A stretch of DNA of 40,322 bases from Paraburkholderia sp. (GTDB taxonomy: Bacteria > Pseudomonadota > Gammaproteobacteria > Burkholderiales > Burkholderiaceae): the NCBI RefSeq assembly GCF_024281035.1, contig NZ_JAMXLH010000060.1, positions 1 to 40,322 of the forward strand, in the 5' to 3' direction. The translations under genes and the position numbers were made by a program. The notes under the pieces were generated by a model that made no database searches, was not told the origin of the DNA, and saw only the letters and a list, made by a program, of their open reading frames with translations. Shown here one piece after another: positions 15,744-23,586 of this stretch; position 1 is the first letter of the stretch; each line of letters starts with the position of its first letter.

Positions 15744-16736
15744 TTAGCGGCGTTTCCCGCGCATGAACCGTAGCGCCAAGCGGACGAGATTTGGCGTCGT
15801 GCGTGGACGCTGCAGGCGTGGGTCGTAACCGGAGAAGCGCCGGTCGTTCTCGGCAAGACACAGGCGCATCAATTCGGCCGTATCGATATCGACATCCGTT
15901 ACCGACTGCGCACCGTTCATCGTGAATTTTTTATCGTGCCGGTATTCGTTGCCGTCGGCATCCATCGCGCGCGCAAGGCCGATGCGTTCCCACCCGAGAT
16001 AGACCCACACGGCAGCCACTTTCAGTTCGAAGCGAATGCGCCGCCACCCCGATAACCCCGCGCGATGCCATGCGACCCAGTTCGCGAACAGAAGGATGTG
16101 GCGGCACTCTTCCTGCATGACGGGCTCGAACGTATCGATGAGTTCGGCCGGGAAGAGCCCCGATCGCCGCGCGACCTCGAAGAGGCCGAACGCGAAGAAG
16201 CTGTCGACGCATTCGCTGTAGCCGGTCACGAGATAGGCCCATTCGACGTCCCGCGGATAGACGTACGGCGGCTCGCTCGCGAGTTCGATGCCGTATGCCG
16301 CCACCATGCGCGACAGCACTTCCTTGTGGCGGTTTTCTTCCCATGCGTTGAGTGCAAGCGCGTCGCGCACGTCGGCGTCGTCGAGTTGCGCGGCGTAGGC
16401 GGCCATGCGCAACCGGGCCTTGCCCTCGGTCTGTACCGCAACATCCCAGATCGGCAATTCGACGATCCGCTTGAGCGCCTCCGGTGTGAGCTTCGGCCAC
16501 TCGATCACGGACGGGCGATACGGATTAAAGGTTTCGCGAAACATGCGGCACATCTCGTGCCGGTGCGTGTCGGAGCCAGGCGTGAGGGGACCGCTCGCGG
16601 TGCTCGTCCAGTGGCGCGTATTGCGGTCGGCGGCGTCGAGCGCCGCGCGGTCCGGCTGCTCGCGCGGCAGCTCCGGCGCAACGAAGCCAGGAATCAGTTG
16701 CGCTGCGTCGAAGGCGTCGAGTAACTGATCACTCAT
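15744..16736 (-). CDS. Ferritin-like four-helix di-iron protein, function unknown
   Basis: A 330-residue soluble protein. The carboxylate-bridged di-iron pattern is complete in four helices: Glu104 (VQTEGKARLRMAAYAAQ), Glu134-x-x-His137 (EENRHKE), Glu175 (GYSECVDSFFAF), and Glu210-x-x-His213 (EECRHILLF). That arrangement is used by ferritin-like oxidases, hydroxylases and desaturases. The C-terminal 80 residues (MDADGNEYRHDKKFTMNGAQSVTDVDIDTAELMRLCLAENDRRF) are an extra region. No signal peptide or iron-storage context. A redox enzyme on an unknown organic substrate is the best inference. The start at 16736 has no obvious Shine-Dalgarno but is the first ATG. It is convergent with the hotdog gene; LysE lies 241 bp upstream on the same strand. 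Confidence 0.75.
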   Translation of the reverse strand: MSDQLLDAFDAAQLIPGFVAPELPREQPDRAALDAADRNTRHWTSTASGPLTPGSDTHRHEMCRMFRETFNPYRPSVIEWPKLTPEALKRIVELPIWDVAVQTEGKARLRMAAYAAQLDDADVRDALALNAWEENRHKEVLSRMVAAYGIELASEPPYVYPRDVEWAYLVTGYSECVDSFFAFGLFEVARRSGLFPAELIDTFEPVMQEECRHILLFANWVAWHRAGLSGWRRIRFELKVAAVWVYLGWERIGLARAMDADGNEYRHDKKFTMNGAQSVTDVDIDTAELMRLCLAENDRRFSGYDPRLQRPRTTPNLVRLALRFMRGKRR

Positions 16737-16977
16737 CGCGAATGTTCCCGGTCGAATGCACAGTGACGCGATTCTGGCACGGTTTCGCTATGCTCGCGCC
16801 GAGTCAGGACACGGCGGCGCGGGTGCGTTATTCACGCACCGAACCAGTTCGTCACGATCGATGGATTCGCAATTGATCGGGCGAATAGCGGGTCAATCGA
16901 CATGCATACGTTGAGCGGGGACACCGGATGCCTGCGGAAACTGCCGCGAGCGGGCGCGCATCGTCTACGAAGCGTTT

Positions 16978-17595
16978 TCAGCGCAACTGCACGAAGGCAA
17001 TCAGCAGCACCATGCCGCCGATTGCGCCGTCGAGCACACGCCACGCGCTCGCGCGGCGAAAGAGCGGCGCGAGTGCGCGTGCGCCGTAGCCGAGCGCGAT
17101 GAACCACACGGCGCTCACGCACATGGCGCCGATCGCGAACGCAAGACGGCTGCCTTCGGCTTCGCGCGCGCCTGCCGTGCCGATCAGGAGAAACGTGTCG
17201 AGATAGACGTGCGGATTGAGCCACGTGAACGCGAGCGTCATCAATACGATCGGCCACGCGCGCTGCTCGGGCGTTGACCCGGCAGGCGCGGCGTCGAGCA
17301 CCGCGTGGCCGGGGCGCACCGCGCGCCGCAGCGCACCGATGCCGAACCACGCGAGCCACGCGAGCCCGGCGTACAGCACGACGTGCACGAAGGTCGGATA
17401 GCGCGCGACGAGCACGGAAGCGCCGCCCACGCCCGCGCCGATCAGCAGGAAGTCCGAGAGCGTGCAGAGCACGACGATCTTGCCGACGTGCGAGCGCAGG
17501 ATGCCCTGGCGCAGCACAAAGGCGTTCTGTGCGCCGATGGTGACGATCAGGGAGGCGCAAAGCGCTGCGCCATGCGAGAAAGCGAGCCAGCTCAT
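16978..17595 (-). CDS. LysE/ArgO-family amino acid exporter
   Basis: A 205-residue inner-membrane protein with about six hydrophobic segments, the standard length for LysE/ArgO (basic amino acid export). The N-terminal signature IGAQNAFVLRQGILRSHVG is diagnostic for the LysE/ArgO branch rather than RhtB, and LAFTWLNPHVYLDTFLLIG is the second conserved block. It is divergently transcribed from an ArgP/LysG-type regulator 98 bp away, the classic arrangement in which that regulator activates the exporter when arginine or lysine is in excess. Export of Arg and/or Lys is inferred from that pairing. Confidence 0.92.
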   Translation of the reverse strand: MSWLAFSHGAALCASLIVTIGAQNAFVLRQGILRSHVGKIVVLCTLSDFLLIGAGVGGASVLVARYPTFVHVVLYAGLAWLAWFGIGALRRAVRPGHAVLDAAPAGSTPEQRAWPIVLMTLAFTWLNPHVYLDTFLLIGTAGAREAEGSRLAFAIGAMCVSAVWFIALGYGARALAPLFRRASAWRVLDGAIGGMVLLIAFVQLR

Positions 17596-17693
17596 GATGG
17601 ATGCGGTTGGACAGAGTGGGGAAACGGCGCTAGTGTGCCGTCTGCGGCAACATAAGAAAAGTTGATTTCGTTAAACCAGATTAAGGAACGCTA

Positions 17694-18602
17694 ATGCTCG
17701 ACTATGCTTTGCTCGATGCACTGGCCGCCGTGGTGCGGCACGGTTCGTTCGACCGCGCGGCCGGCGCGCTCAATGTCACGCCTTCGGCGGTCTCCCAACG
17801 GGTGAAGCTGCTCGAGGAGCGTGTCGGCACGGTGCTGGTCAAGCGCGGCCAGCCGTGCGTCGCCACGGCATCGGGCGCGCTCCTGTGCCGTCACACTGAA
17901 CGCGTGCAACTGCTCGAAGCGGAACTGGGCGGCGCAATGCCCACGTTCACCGGCGCGCTCGACGGCGCGCGGCCCACGTTGCGCGTTGCGGTCAACGACG
18001 ACAGCGTGGGCACCTGGTTCATCGACGCCGTCGCGGCTTTCTGCGTCGAGCGCGGCATGCTGCTCGACCTCGTGATCGACGACCAGGACCACACCGCGCA
18101 GCGCATGCGCGACGGCAGCGTGCAGGGCGCGGTCACCACCCAGGCCGAACCTGTGCAGGGCTGCCGCTCGACGCGTCTTGGCCGGATGCGTTATCTCGCC
18201 GTCTGCTCACCGGCATTCTTCGATCGTTATTTCGCTCAGGGCGTCGCGCGCGACGCGCTGCGGCGCGCGCCCTGCATCGAATTCAATCCTAAAGACGAGC
18301 TTCAGAAGCGCTTTATCCGCCGCATCACGCGCGCACAGGTTGATGCGCCGCGGCATTGGATTCCGCACGTCGCGGGTTTTCTGCGCTGCTGCGTGAACGG
18401 TCTCGGTTGGGGAATGTGTCCCGAGCGCATGATCGCGCCGCACCTCGCGCGTGGCGAACTCGTCGAACTCGTGCCGGGCCGCACGCTCGACGTGGAGCTT
18501 TACTGGCAGAGCTGGCGGCTCTCGATTGGCTGGCTCGACGACTTCGGCGCGATGCTGCAGCGGCGCTCGACCGAATTCCTCGATCAGGGGCGCGGAGGCT
18601 AG
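17694..18602 (+). CDS. argP: LysR-family regulator of the ArgP/LysG (IciA) type
   Basis: A 302-residue LysR-type transcription factor. Residues 1-60 carry the winged helix-turn-helix (LDALAAVVRHGSFDRAAGALNVTPSAVSQRVKLLEERVG). The remainder is the periplasmic-binding-like effector domain, with FNPKDELQKRFI and GWGMCPERMIAPHLARGELVEL typical of ArgP/LysG. AAGGA at 17683-17687 gives a good ribosome binding site for ATG 17694. The shared intergenic region contains TTGATTTCGTTAA, an AT-rich inverted element likely to be its operator. It is expected to sense Arg/Lys and activate the adjacent exporter. Naming as argP rather than lysG is by similarity only. Confidence 0.88.
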   Translation: MLDYALLDALAAVVRHGSFDRAAGALNVTPSAVSQRVKLLEERVGTVLVKRGQPCVATASGALLCRHTERVQLLEAELGGAMPTFTGALDGARPTLRVAVNDDSVGTWFIDAVAAFCVERGMLLDLVIDDQDHTAQRMRDGSVQGAVTTQAEPVQGCRSTRLGRMRYLAVCSPAFFDRYFAQGVARDALRRAPCIEFNPKDELQKRFIRRITRAQVDAPRHWIPHVAGFLRCCVNGLGWGMCPERMIAPHLARGELVELVPGRTLDVELYWQSWRLSIGWLDDFGAMLQRRSTEFLDQGRGG

Positions 18603-18623
18603 CGGCGGCGTCGCCGCCCTATA

Positions 18624-18653
18624 GCACCTGCGTGCACCTGCGTGCACCTGAGC
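18624..18653. repeat. Three tandem copies of a 10-bp unit
   Basis: GCACCTGCGT occurs at 18624 and 18634, with a third, degenerate copy (GCACCTGAGC) at 18644. It lies just after the argP stop and a GC hairpin (18604-18618). The remaining gene-free stretch 18654-19404 holds AT-rich, regulatory-looking DNA with no supported gene. Confidence 0.6.
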
Positions 18654-19114
18654 TAAACCGGAGTAATAAATGCCTGTTTAGCTGCCGTCGAATTGTCGAA
18701 CTATTTCCGGGTGCGCCATTCGCTGTACTGGTGCGATGGTGGCGCCGTTGTATACCACAGAAGCGCTAAAAATCAATTCATTTCAGATTAATGATTCTTC
18801 GAATAGCGGATAGGCGCGGAATCGGCTTCTGCAAGTCCCGCACCGCGCAGGGCGGCAATTTCTTGTCATTTTTCCTGATGTTTAATATATGAAGCGCGCG
18901 GCGCATGGGTTGTTATCTGATTATTGGATTTCATTGTTCGGTCATCGTTGGGCGTGACTATTCGAGTAGCCGGGAACGGCGCGCGAGAGGCTGAAGACGG
19001 CTGTCTGGCGCGCGCTGTCGTGATGGAGCCCGGCGCGGGACGGGCGGTTCGGCGTGTGGTTGCGTGTGTTTGCATCCCGGCCGCGGAGCTTCAAGGCTTC
19101 ACAGCGACACAGAA

Positions 19115-19154
19115 CGATTCGGATCAATTCAGAACAATTCAGGACGATGGGCAG
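19115..19154. promoter_or_regulatory. Helically phased 10-bp direct repeats
   Basis: CGATTCGGAT, CAATTCAGAA and CAATTCAGGA follow each other exactly 10 bp apart, with a weaker fourth unit (CGATGGGCAG). Spacing of one helical turn suggests cooperative protein binding on one DNA face, upstream of the DUF3331 promoter. The binding protein is unknown. Confidence 0.4.
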
Positions 19155-19217
19155 GTTATTTTTTCCGGTTTGCCAATGCCAAATCGCAACAAATCGGAAA
19201 AAAGGTAGCGAAGGTAA

Positions 19218-19236
19218 AGAAACAATGGTTGTTTCT
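19218..19236. promoter_or_regulatory. Perfect 8-bp-arm inverted repeat
   Basis: AGAAACAA-TGG-TTGTTTCT lies about 100 bp before the putative -10 of the DUF3331 gene. Its CAATGGTTG core also occurs in the inverted repeat at 4305-4319 (GCGCAA-TGG-TTGCGC). Operator or hairpin; not assigned. Confidence 0.35.
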
Positions 19237-19332
19237 ATGTGGCCGGGATTGAAAGCTGGCTGCCTTATTTTTTGCATTTCGGATTATCGTGTGAAAATTC
19301 TGCTTTCTCTGTGGATTGTCAGAGGGACACGC

Positions 19333-19338
19333 TATAAT
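19333..19338 (+). promoter_or_regulatory. Consensus -10 box (TATAAT) for the DUF3331 gene
   Basis: A perfect TATAAT in an otherwise GC-rich genome, 66 nt before the ATG at 19405. No consensus -35 lies at 16-18 bp (TTGTCA is only 11 bp upstream), so an activator may be needed. Confidence 0.5.
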
Positions 19339-19388
19339 CCCAACGTGGTAGCTTGTTTATTCGACCGGCATATTTGAATCGTTTCCGC

Positions 19389-19403
19389 ATGCACGAGGTG
19401 CAT
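19389..19403 (+). promoter_or_regulatory. Inverted repeat containing the ribosome binding site of the DUF3331 gene
   Basis: ATGCAC-GAG-GTGCAT is a perfect inverted repeat ending 1 nt before the ATG. It contains GAGGTG, the only Shine-Dalgarno-like sequence, in its loop and 3' arm. If it folds in the mRNA, translation would be dampened. Confidence 0.4.
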
Positions 19404-19404
19404 T

Positions 19405-19878
19405 ATGACGACATTGGATACCGGCAGCGCATGGCAGCAAACCATTGACCTCCTGTCTGCAGCCTCCGAGCCCGTGAGCTTCACGGGGGATCTGGAGGGG
19501 AGCAGGATCTGCAAACCGGTACCGGTCACACGCAGCGCTTCGGAGGCGGCCAACCGGCGCCGCGCCACCGTGCGTTCGTGGGACGCGCAGGGCATTACCT
19601 TGATTCGGCGCCACGACTCCGATTGCATCACCGTGTGCTGGAGCGACGCCACCTATGGGCGCTACTCCGATCAGCTCTGGCGCGTTTGCACCGCACGGCG
19701 CAGTTCGGTCTGCGCGCTCACCGGCGAGAAAATCCGCCGCGGCGACGCCGTGTTCCGGCCCAGTCCCAATCGCCGTCATCGTCCCGCCAATGCGGACGCC
19801 ATGATTCTCGCGAGCAAGATCGAAAATCTGCCCAACGGCGTGTTTGCAGCCCGTCTCGACGAAGCGCTGGCGGCCTGA
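19405..19878 (+). CDS. DUF3331 domain-containing protein
   Basis: A 157-residue protein of the DUF3331 family, known to me almost only from Burkholderia and relatives; function unknown. The conserved core is SDATYGRYSDQLWRVCTARRSSVCALTGEKIRRGDAVFRP (residues 80-119), then RPANADAMILAS (126-137). The C-A-L-T-G-x-x-I-x-x-G-D-x-V-F-R-P element resembles a small zinc-ribbon-like or beta knuckle, though only one cysteine is close by. The N-terminal 50 residues are variable. It has its own perfect TATAAT box and an RBS inside an inverted repeat. It is the last gene before the palindrome centre. The family call is from motif memory and is fairly confident. Confidence 0.8.
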   Translation: MTTLDTGSAWQQTIDLLSAASEPVSFTGDLEGSRICKPVPVTRSASEAANRRRATVRSWDAQGITLIRRHDSDCITVCWSDATYGRYSDQLWRVCTARRSSVCALTGEKIRRGDAVFRPSPNRRHRPANADAMILASKIENLPNGVFAARLDEALAA

Positions 19879-20140
19879 GTGGCTGCCGGGCCGCGCCCGG
19901 CGTCGGCGTGCGGCCCCAGGGATGCCCGGCACCGTTTGCGTTGCACGGGCTGTGTTTTTCGCCGCTCCGGTTGCGTGTCACCTCTTCCTGTCCTGCGCTC
20001 GTGCGCGCAGCGGGTGTGCGCGTGCGGTCCAGCGCTCGCGCAGCGCGTGGATTTGCAGGGACCGTGGGCGCGCGTAGAGGCGTTCAGCGCGTGCGAACGC
20101 CGCGCCTTCAGCCATTGCAATTCAGATCCAACCACCATGT

Positions 20141-20182
20141 AAAACGGGCGCGGCGGCCAGATCTGGCCGCCGCGCCCGTTTT
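20141..20182. terminator. Central hairpin at the symmetry point (terminator-like)
   Basis: AAAACGGGCGCGGCGGCCAG (20141-20160) is followed directly by its reverse complement, ending in GTTTT. A GC stem flanked by A and T runs is the form of a bidirectional intrinsic terminator, so a genuine terminator after the DUF3331 gene may lie here and be where the sequence folded back. Because symmetry continues to both window ends, the native hairpin's limits cannot be read. The flanking 19879-20140 and 20183-20444 hold no supported gene. Confidence 0.7.
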
Positions 20183-20444
20183 ACATGGTGGTTGGATCTG
20201 AATTGCAATGGCTGAAGGCGCGGCGTTCGCACGCGCTGAACGCCTCTACGCGCGCCCACGGTCCCTGCAAATCCACGCGCTGCGCGAGCGCTGGACCGCA
20301 CGCGCACACCCGCTGCGCGCACGAGCGCAGGACAGGAAGAGGTGACACGCAACCGGAGCGGCGAAAAACACAGCCCGTGCAACGCAAACGGTGCCGGGCA
20401 TCCCTGGGGCCGCACGCCGACGCCGGGCGCGGCCCGGCAGCCAC

Positions 20445-20918
20445 TCAGGCCGCCAGCGCTTCGTCGAGACGGGCTGCAAACACGCCGTTGGGCAGATTTT
20501 CGATCTTGCTCGCGAGAATCATGGCGTCCGCATTGGCGGGACGATGACGGCGATTGGGACTGGGCCGGAACACGGCGTCGCCGCGGCGGATTTTCTCGCC
20601 GGTGAGCGCGCAGACCGAACTGCGCCGTGCGGTGCAAACGCGCCAGAGCTGATCGGAGTAGCGCCCATAGGTGGCGTCGCTCCAGCACACGGTGATGCAA
20701 TCGGAGTCGTGGCGCCGAATCAAGGTAATGCCCTGCGCGTCCCACGAACGCACGGTGGCGCGGCGCCGGTTGGCCGCCTCCGAAGCGCTGCGTGTGACCG
20801 GTACCGGTTTGCAGATCCTGCTCCCCTCCAGATCCCCCGTGAAGCTCACGGGCTCGGAGGCTGCAGACAGGAGGTCAATGGTTTGCTGCCATGCGCTGCC
20901 GGTATCCAATGTCGTCAT
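20445..20918 (-). CDS. DUF3331 domain-containing protein (mirror copy)
   Basis: Exact reverse-complement copy of the gene at 19405-19878, giving the same 157-residue protein with the YSDQLWR..CALTGEKIRRGDAVFRP core. The two copies face each other tail to tail across the central hairpin. Probably the same locus read twice. Confidence 0.75.
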   Translation of the reverse strand: MTTLDTGSAWQQTIDLLSAASEPVSFTGDLEGSRICKPVPVTRSASEAANRRRATVRSWDAQGITLIRRHDSDCITVCWSDATYGRYSDQLWRVCTARRSSVCALTGEKIRRGDAVFRPSPNRRHRPANADAMILASKIENLPNGVFAARLDEALAA

Positions 20919-20919
20919 A

Positions 20920-20934
20920 ATGCACCTCGTGCAT
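20920..20934 (-). promoter_or_regulatory. RBS-containing inverted repeat (mirror copy)
   Basis: Mirror of 19389-19403: ATGCAC-GAG-GTGCAT directly before the ATG of the DUF3331 copy. Confidence 0.35.
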
Positions 20935-20984
20935 GCGGAAACGATTCAAATATGCCGGTCGAATAAACAAGCTACCACGTTGGG

Positions 20985-20990
20985 ATTATA
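20985..20990 (-). promoter_or_regulatory. Consensus -10 box (mirror copy)
   Basis: Mirror of the TATAAT at 19333-19338, upstream of the DUF3331 copy. Confidence 0.45.
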
Positions 20991-21086
20991 GCGTGTCCCT
21001 CTGACAATCCACAGAGAAAGCAGAATTTTCACACGATAATCCGAAATGCAAAAAATAAGGCAGCCAGCTTTCAATCCCGGCCACAT

Positions 21087-21105
21087 AGAAACAACCATTG
21101 TTTCT
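21087..21105. promoter_or_regulatory. 8-bp-arm inverted repeat (mirror copy)
   Basis: Mirror of 19218-19236. The gene-free stretch 20919-21720 is otherwise the reverse complement of 18603-19404 and holds no supported gene. Confidence 0.3.
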
Positions 21106-21168
21106 TTACCTTCGCTACCTTTTTTCCGATTTGTTGCGATTTGGCATTGGCAAACCGGAAAAAATAAC

Positions 21169-21208
21169 CTGCCCATCGTCCTGAATTGTTCTGAATTGAT
21201 CCGAATCG
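21169..21208. promoter_or_regulatory. Phased 10-bp repeats (mirror copy)
   Basis: Mirror of the repeat block at 19115-19154. Confidence 0.35.
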
Positions 21209-21669
21209 TTCTGTGTCGCTGTGAAGCCTTGAAGCTCCGCGGCCGGGATGCAAACACACGCAACCACACGCCGAACCGCCCGTCCCGCGCCGGGCTCCAT
21301 CACGACAGCGCGCGCCAGACAGCCGTCTTCAGCCTCTCGCGCGCCGTTCCCGGCTACTCGAATAGTCACGCCCAACGATGACCGAACAATGAAATCCAAT
21401 AATCAGATAACAACCCATGCGCCGCGCGCTTCATATATTAAACATCAGGAAAAATGACAAGAAATTGCCGCCCTGCGCGGTGCGGGACTTGCAGAAGCCG
21501 ATTCCGCGCCTATCCGCTATTCGAAGAATCATTAATCTGAAATGAATTGATTTTTAGCGCTTCTGTGGTATACAACGGCGCCACCATCGCACCAGTACAG
21601 CGAATGGCGCACCCGGAAATAGTTCGACAATTCGACGGCAGCTAAACAGGCATTTATTACTCCGGTTTA

Positions 21670-21699
21670 GCTCAGGTGCACGCAGGTGCACGCAGGTGC
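21670..21699. repeat. Three tandem 10-bp units (mirror copy)
   Basis: Mirror of 18624-18653; here the units read ACGCAGGTGC on the + strand. Confidence 0.55.
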
Positions 21700-21720
21700 T
21701 ATAGGGCGGCGACGCCGCCG

Positions 21721-22629
21721 CTAGCCTCCGCGCCCCTGATCGAGGAATTCGGTCGAGCGCCGCTGCAGCATCGCGCCGAAGTCGTCGAGCCAGCCAATCG
21801 AGAGCCGCCAGCTCTGCCAGTAAAGCTCCACGTCGAGCGTGCGGCCCGGCACGAGTTCGACGAGTTCGCCACGCGCGAGGTGCGGCGCGATCATGCGCTC
21901 GGGACACATTCCCCAACCGAGACCGTTCACGCAGCAGCGCAGAAAACCCGCGACGTGCGGAATCCAATGCCGCGGCGCATCAACCTGTGCGCGCGTGATG
22001 CGGCGGATAAAGCGCTTCTGAAGCTCGTCTTTAGGATTGAATTCGATGCAGGGCGCGCGCCGCAGCGCGTCGCGCGCGACGCCCTGAGCGAAATAACGAT
22101 CGAAGAATGCCGGTGAGCAGACGGCGAGATAACGCATCCGGCCAAGACGCGTCGAGCGGCAGCCCTGCACAGGTTCGGCCTGGGTGGTGACCGCGCCCTG
22201 CACGCTGCCGTCGCGCATGCGCTGCGCGGTGTGGTCCTGGTCGTCGATCACGAGGTCGAGCAGCATGCCGCGCTCGACGCAGAAAGCCGCGACGGCGTCG
22301 ATGAACCAGGTGCCCACGCTGTCGTCGTTGACCGCAACGCGCAACGTGGGCCGCGCGCCGTCGAGCGCGCCGGTGAACGTGGGCATTGCGCCGCCCAGTT
22401 CCGCTTCGAGCAGTTGCACGCGTTCAGTGTGACGGCACAGGAGCGCGCCCGATGCCGTGGCGACGCACGGCTGGCCGCGCTTGACCAGCACCGTGCCGAC
22501 ACGCTCCTCGAGCAGCTTCACCCGTTGGGAGACCGCCGAAGGCGTGACATTGAGCGCGCCGGCCGCGCGGTCGAACGAACCGTGCCGCACCACGGCGGCC
22601 AGTGCATCGAGCAAAGCATAGTCGAGCAT
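21721..22629 (-). CDS. argP: LysR-family regulator, ArgP/LysG type (mirror copy)
   Basis: Identical to the 302-residue regulator at 17694-18602: N-terminal winged helix-turn-helix, then a LysR effector domain. It is divergent from the exporter copy at 22728, so the pair keeps its regulator-exporter layout. Confidence 0.85.
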   Translation of the reverse strand: MLDYALLDALAAVVRHGSFDRAAGALNVTPSAVSQRVKLLEERVGTVLVKRGQPCVATASGALLCRHTERVQLLEAELGGAMPTFTGALDGARPTLRVAVNDDSVGTWFIDAVAAFCVERGMLLDLVIDDQDHTAQRMRDGSVQGAVTTQAEPVQGCRSTRLGRMRYLAVCSPAFFDRYFAQGVARDALRRAPCIEFNPKDELQKRFIRRITRAQVDAPRHWIPHVAGFLRCCVNGLGWGMCPERMIAPHLARGELVELVPGRTLDVELYWQSWRLSIGWLDDFGAMLQRRSTEFLDQGRGG

Positions 22630-22727
22630 TAGCGTTCCTTAATCTGGTTTAACGAAATCAACTTTTCTTATGTTGCCGCAGACGGCACACTAGCGCCGTT
22701 TCCCCACTCTGTCCAACCGCATCCATC

Positions 22728-23345
22728 ATGAGCTGGCTCGCTTTCTCGCATGGCGCAGCGCTTTGCGCCTCCCTGATCGTCACCATCGGCGCACAGAACG
22801 CCTTTGTGCTGCGCCAGGGCATCCTGCGCTCGCACGTCGGCAAGATCGTCGTGCTCTGCACGCTCTCGGACTTCCTGCTGATCGGCGCGGGCGTGGGCGG
22901 CGCTTCCGTGCTCGTCGCGCGCTATCCGACCTTCGTGCACGTCGTGCTGTACGCCGGGCTCGCGTGGCTCGCGTGGTTCGGCATCGGTGCGCTGCGGCGC
23001 GCGGTGCGCCCCGGCCACGCGGTGCTCGACGCCGCGCCTGCCGGGTCAACGCCCGAGCAGCGCGCGTGGCCGATCGTATTGATGACGCTCGCGTTCACGT
23101 GGCTCAATCCGCACGTCTATCTCGACACGTTTCTCCTGATCGGCACGGCAGGCGCGCGCGAAGCCGAAGGCAGCCGTCTTGCGTTCGCGATCGGCGCCAT
23201 GTGCGTGAGCGCCGTGTGGTTCATCGCGCTCGGCTACGGCGCACGCGCACTCGCGCCGCTCTTTCGCCGCGCGAGCGCGTGGCGTGTGCTCGACGGCGCA
23301 ATCGGCGGCATGGTGCTGCTGATTGCCTTCGTGCAGTTGCGCTGA
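22728..23345 (+). CDS. LysE/ArgO-family exporter (mirror copy)
   Basis: Identical to the 205-residue exporter at 16978-17595, with the IGAQNAFVLRQG signature and about six membrane segments; basic amino acid export is inferred from the adjacent ArgP-type regulator. Confidence 0.88.
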   Translation: MSWLAFSHGAALCASLIVTIGAQNAFVLRQGILRSHVGKIVVLCTLSDFLLIGAGVGGASVLVARYPTFVHVVLYAGLAWLAWFGIGALRRAVRPGHAVLDAAPAGSTPEQRAWPIVLMTLAFTWLNPHVYLDTFLLIGTAGAREAEGSRLAFAIGAMCVSAVWFIALGYGARALAPLFRRASAWRVLDGAIGGMVLLIAFVQLR

Positions 23346-23586
23346 AAACGCTTCGTAGACGATGCGCGCCCGCTCGCGGCAGTTTCCGCAGGCATCCGGT
23401 GTCCCCGCTCAACGTATGCATGTCGATTGACCCGCTATTCGCCCGATCAATTGCGAATCCATCGATCGTGACGAACTGGTTCGGTGCGTGAATAACGCAC
23501 CCGCGCCGCCGTGTCCTGACTCGGCGCGAGCATAGCGAAACCGTGCCAGAATCGCGTCACTGTGCATTCGACCGGGAACATTCGCG

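Noticed and set aside
16832..17560. 242-codon minus-strand frame overlapping the exporter gene
   Set aside because: Extremely Arg-rich translation in a second frame of the LysE gene; shadow.
18624..18653. CRISPR-like or minisatellite array
   Set aside because: Only three 10-bp units with no spacers; no cas genes in the window.
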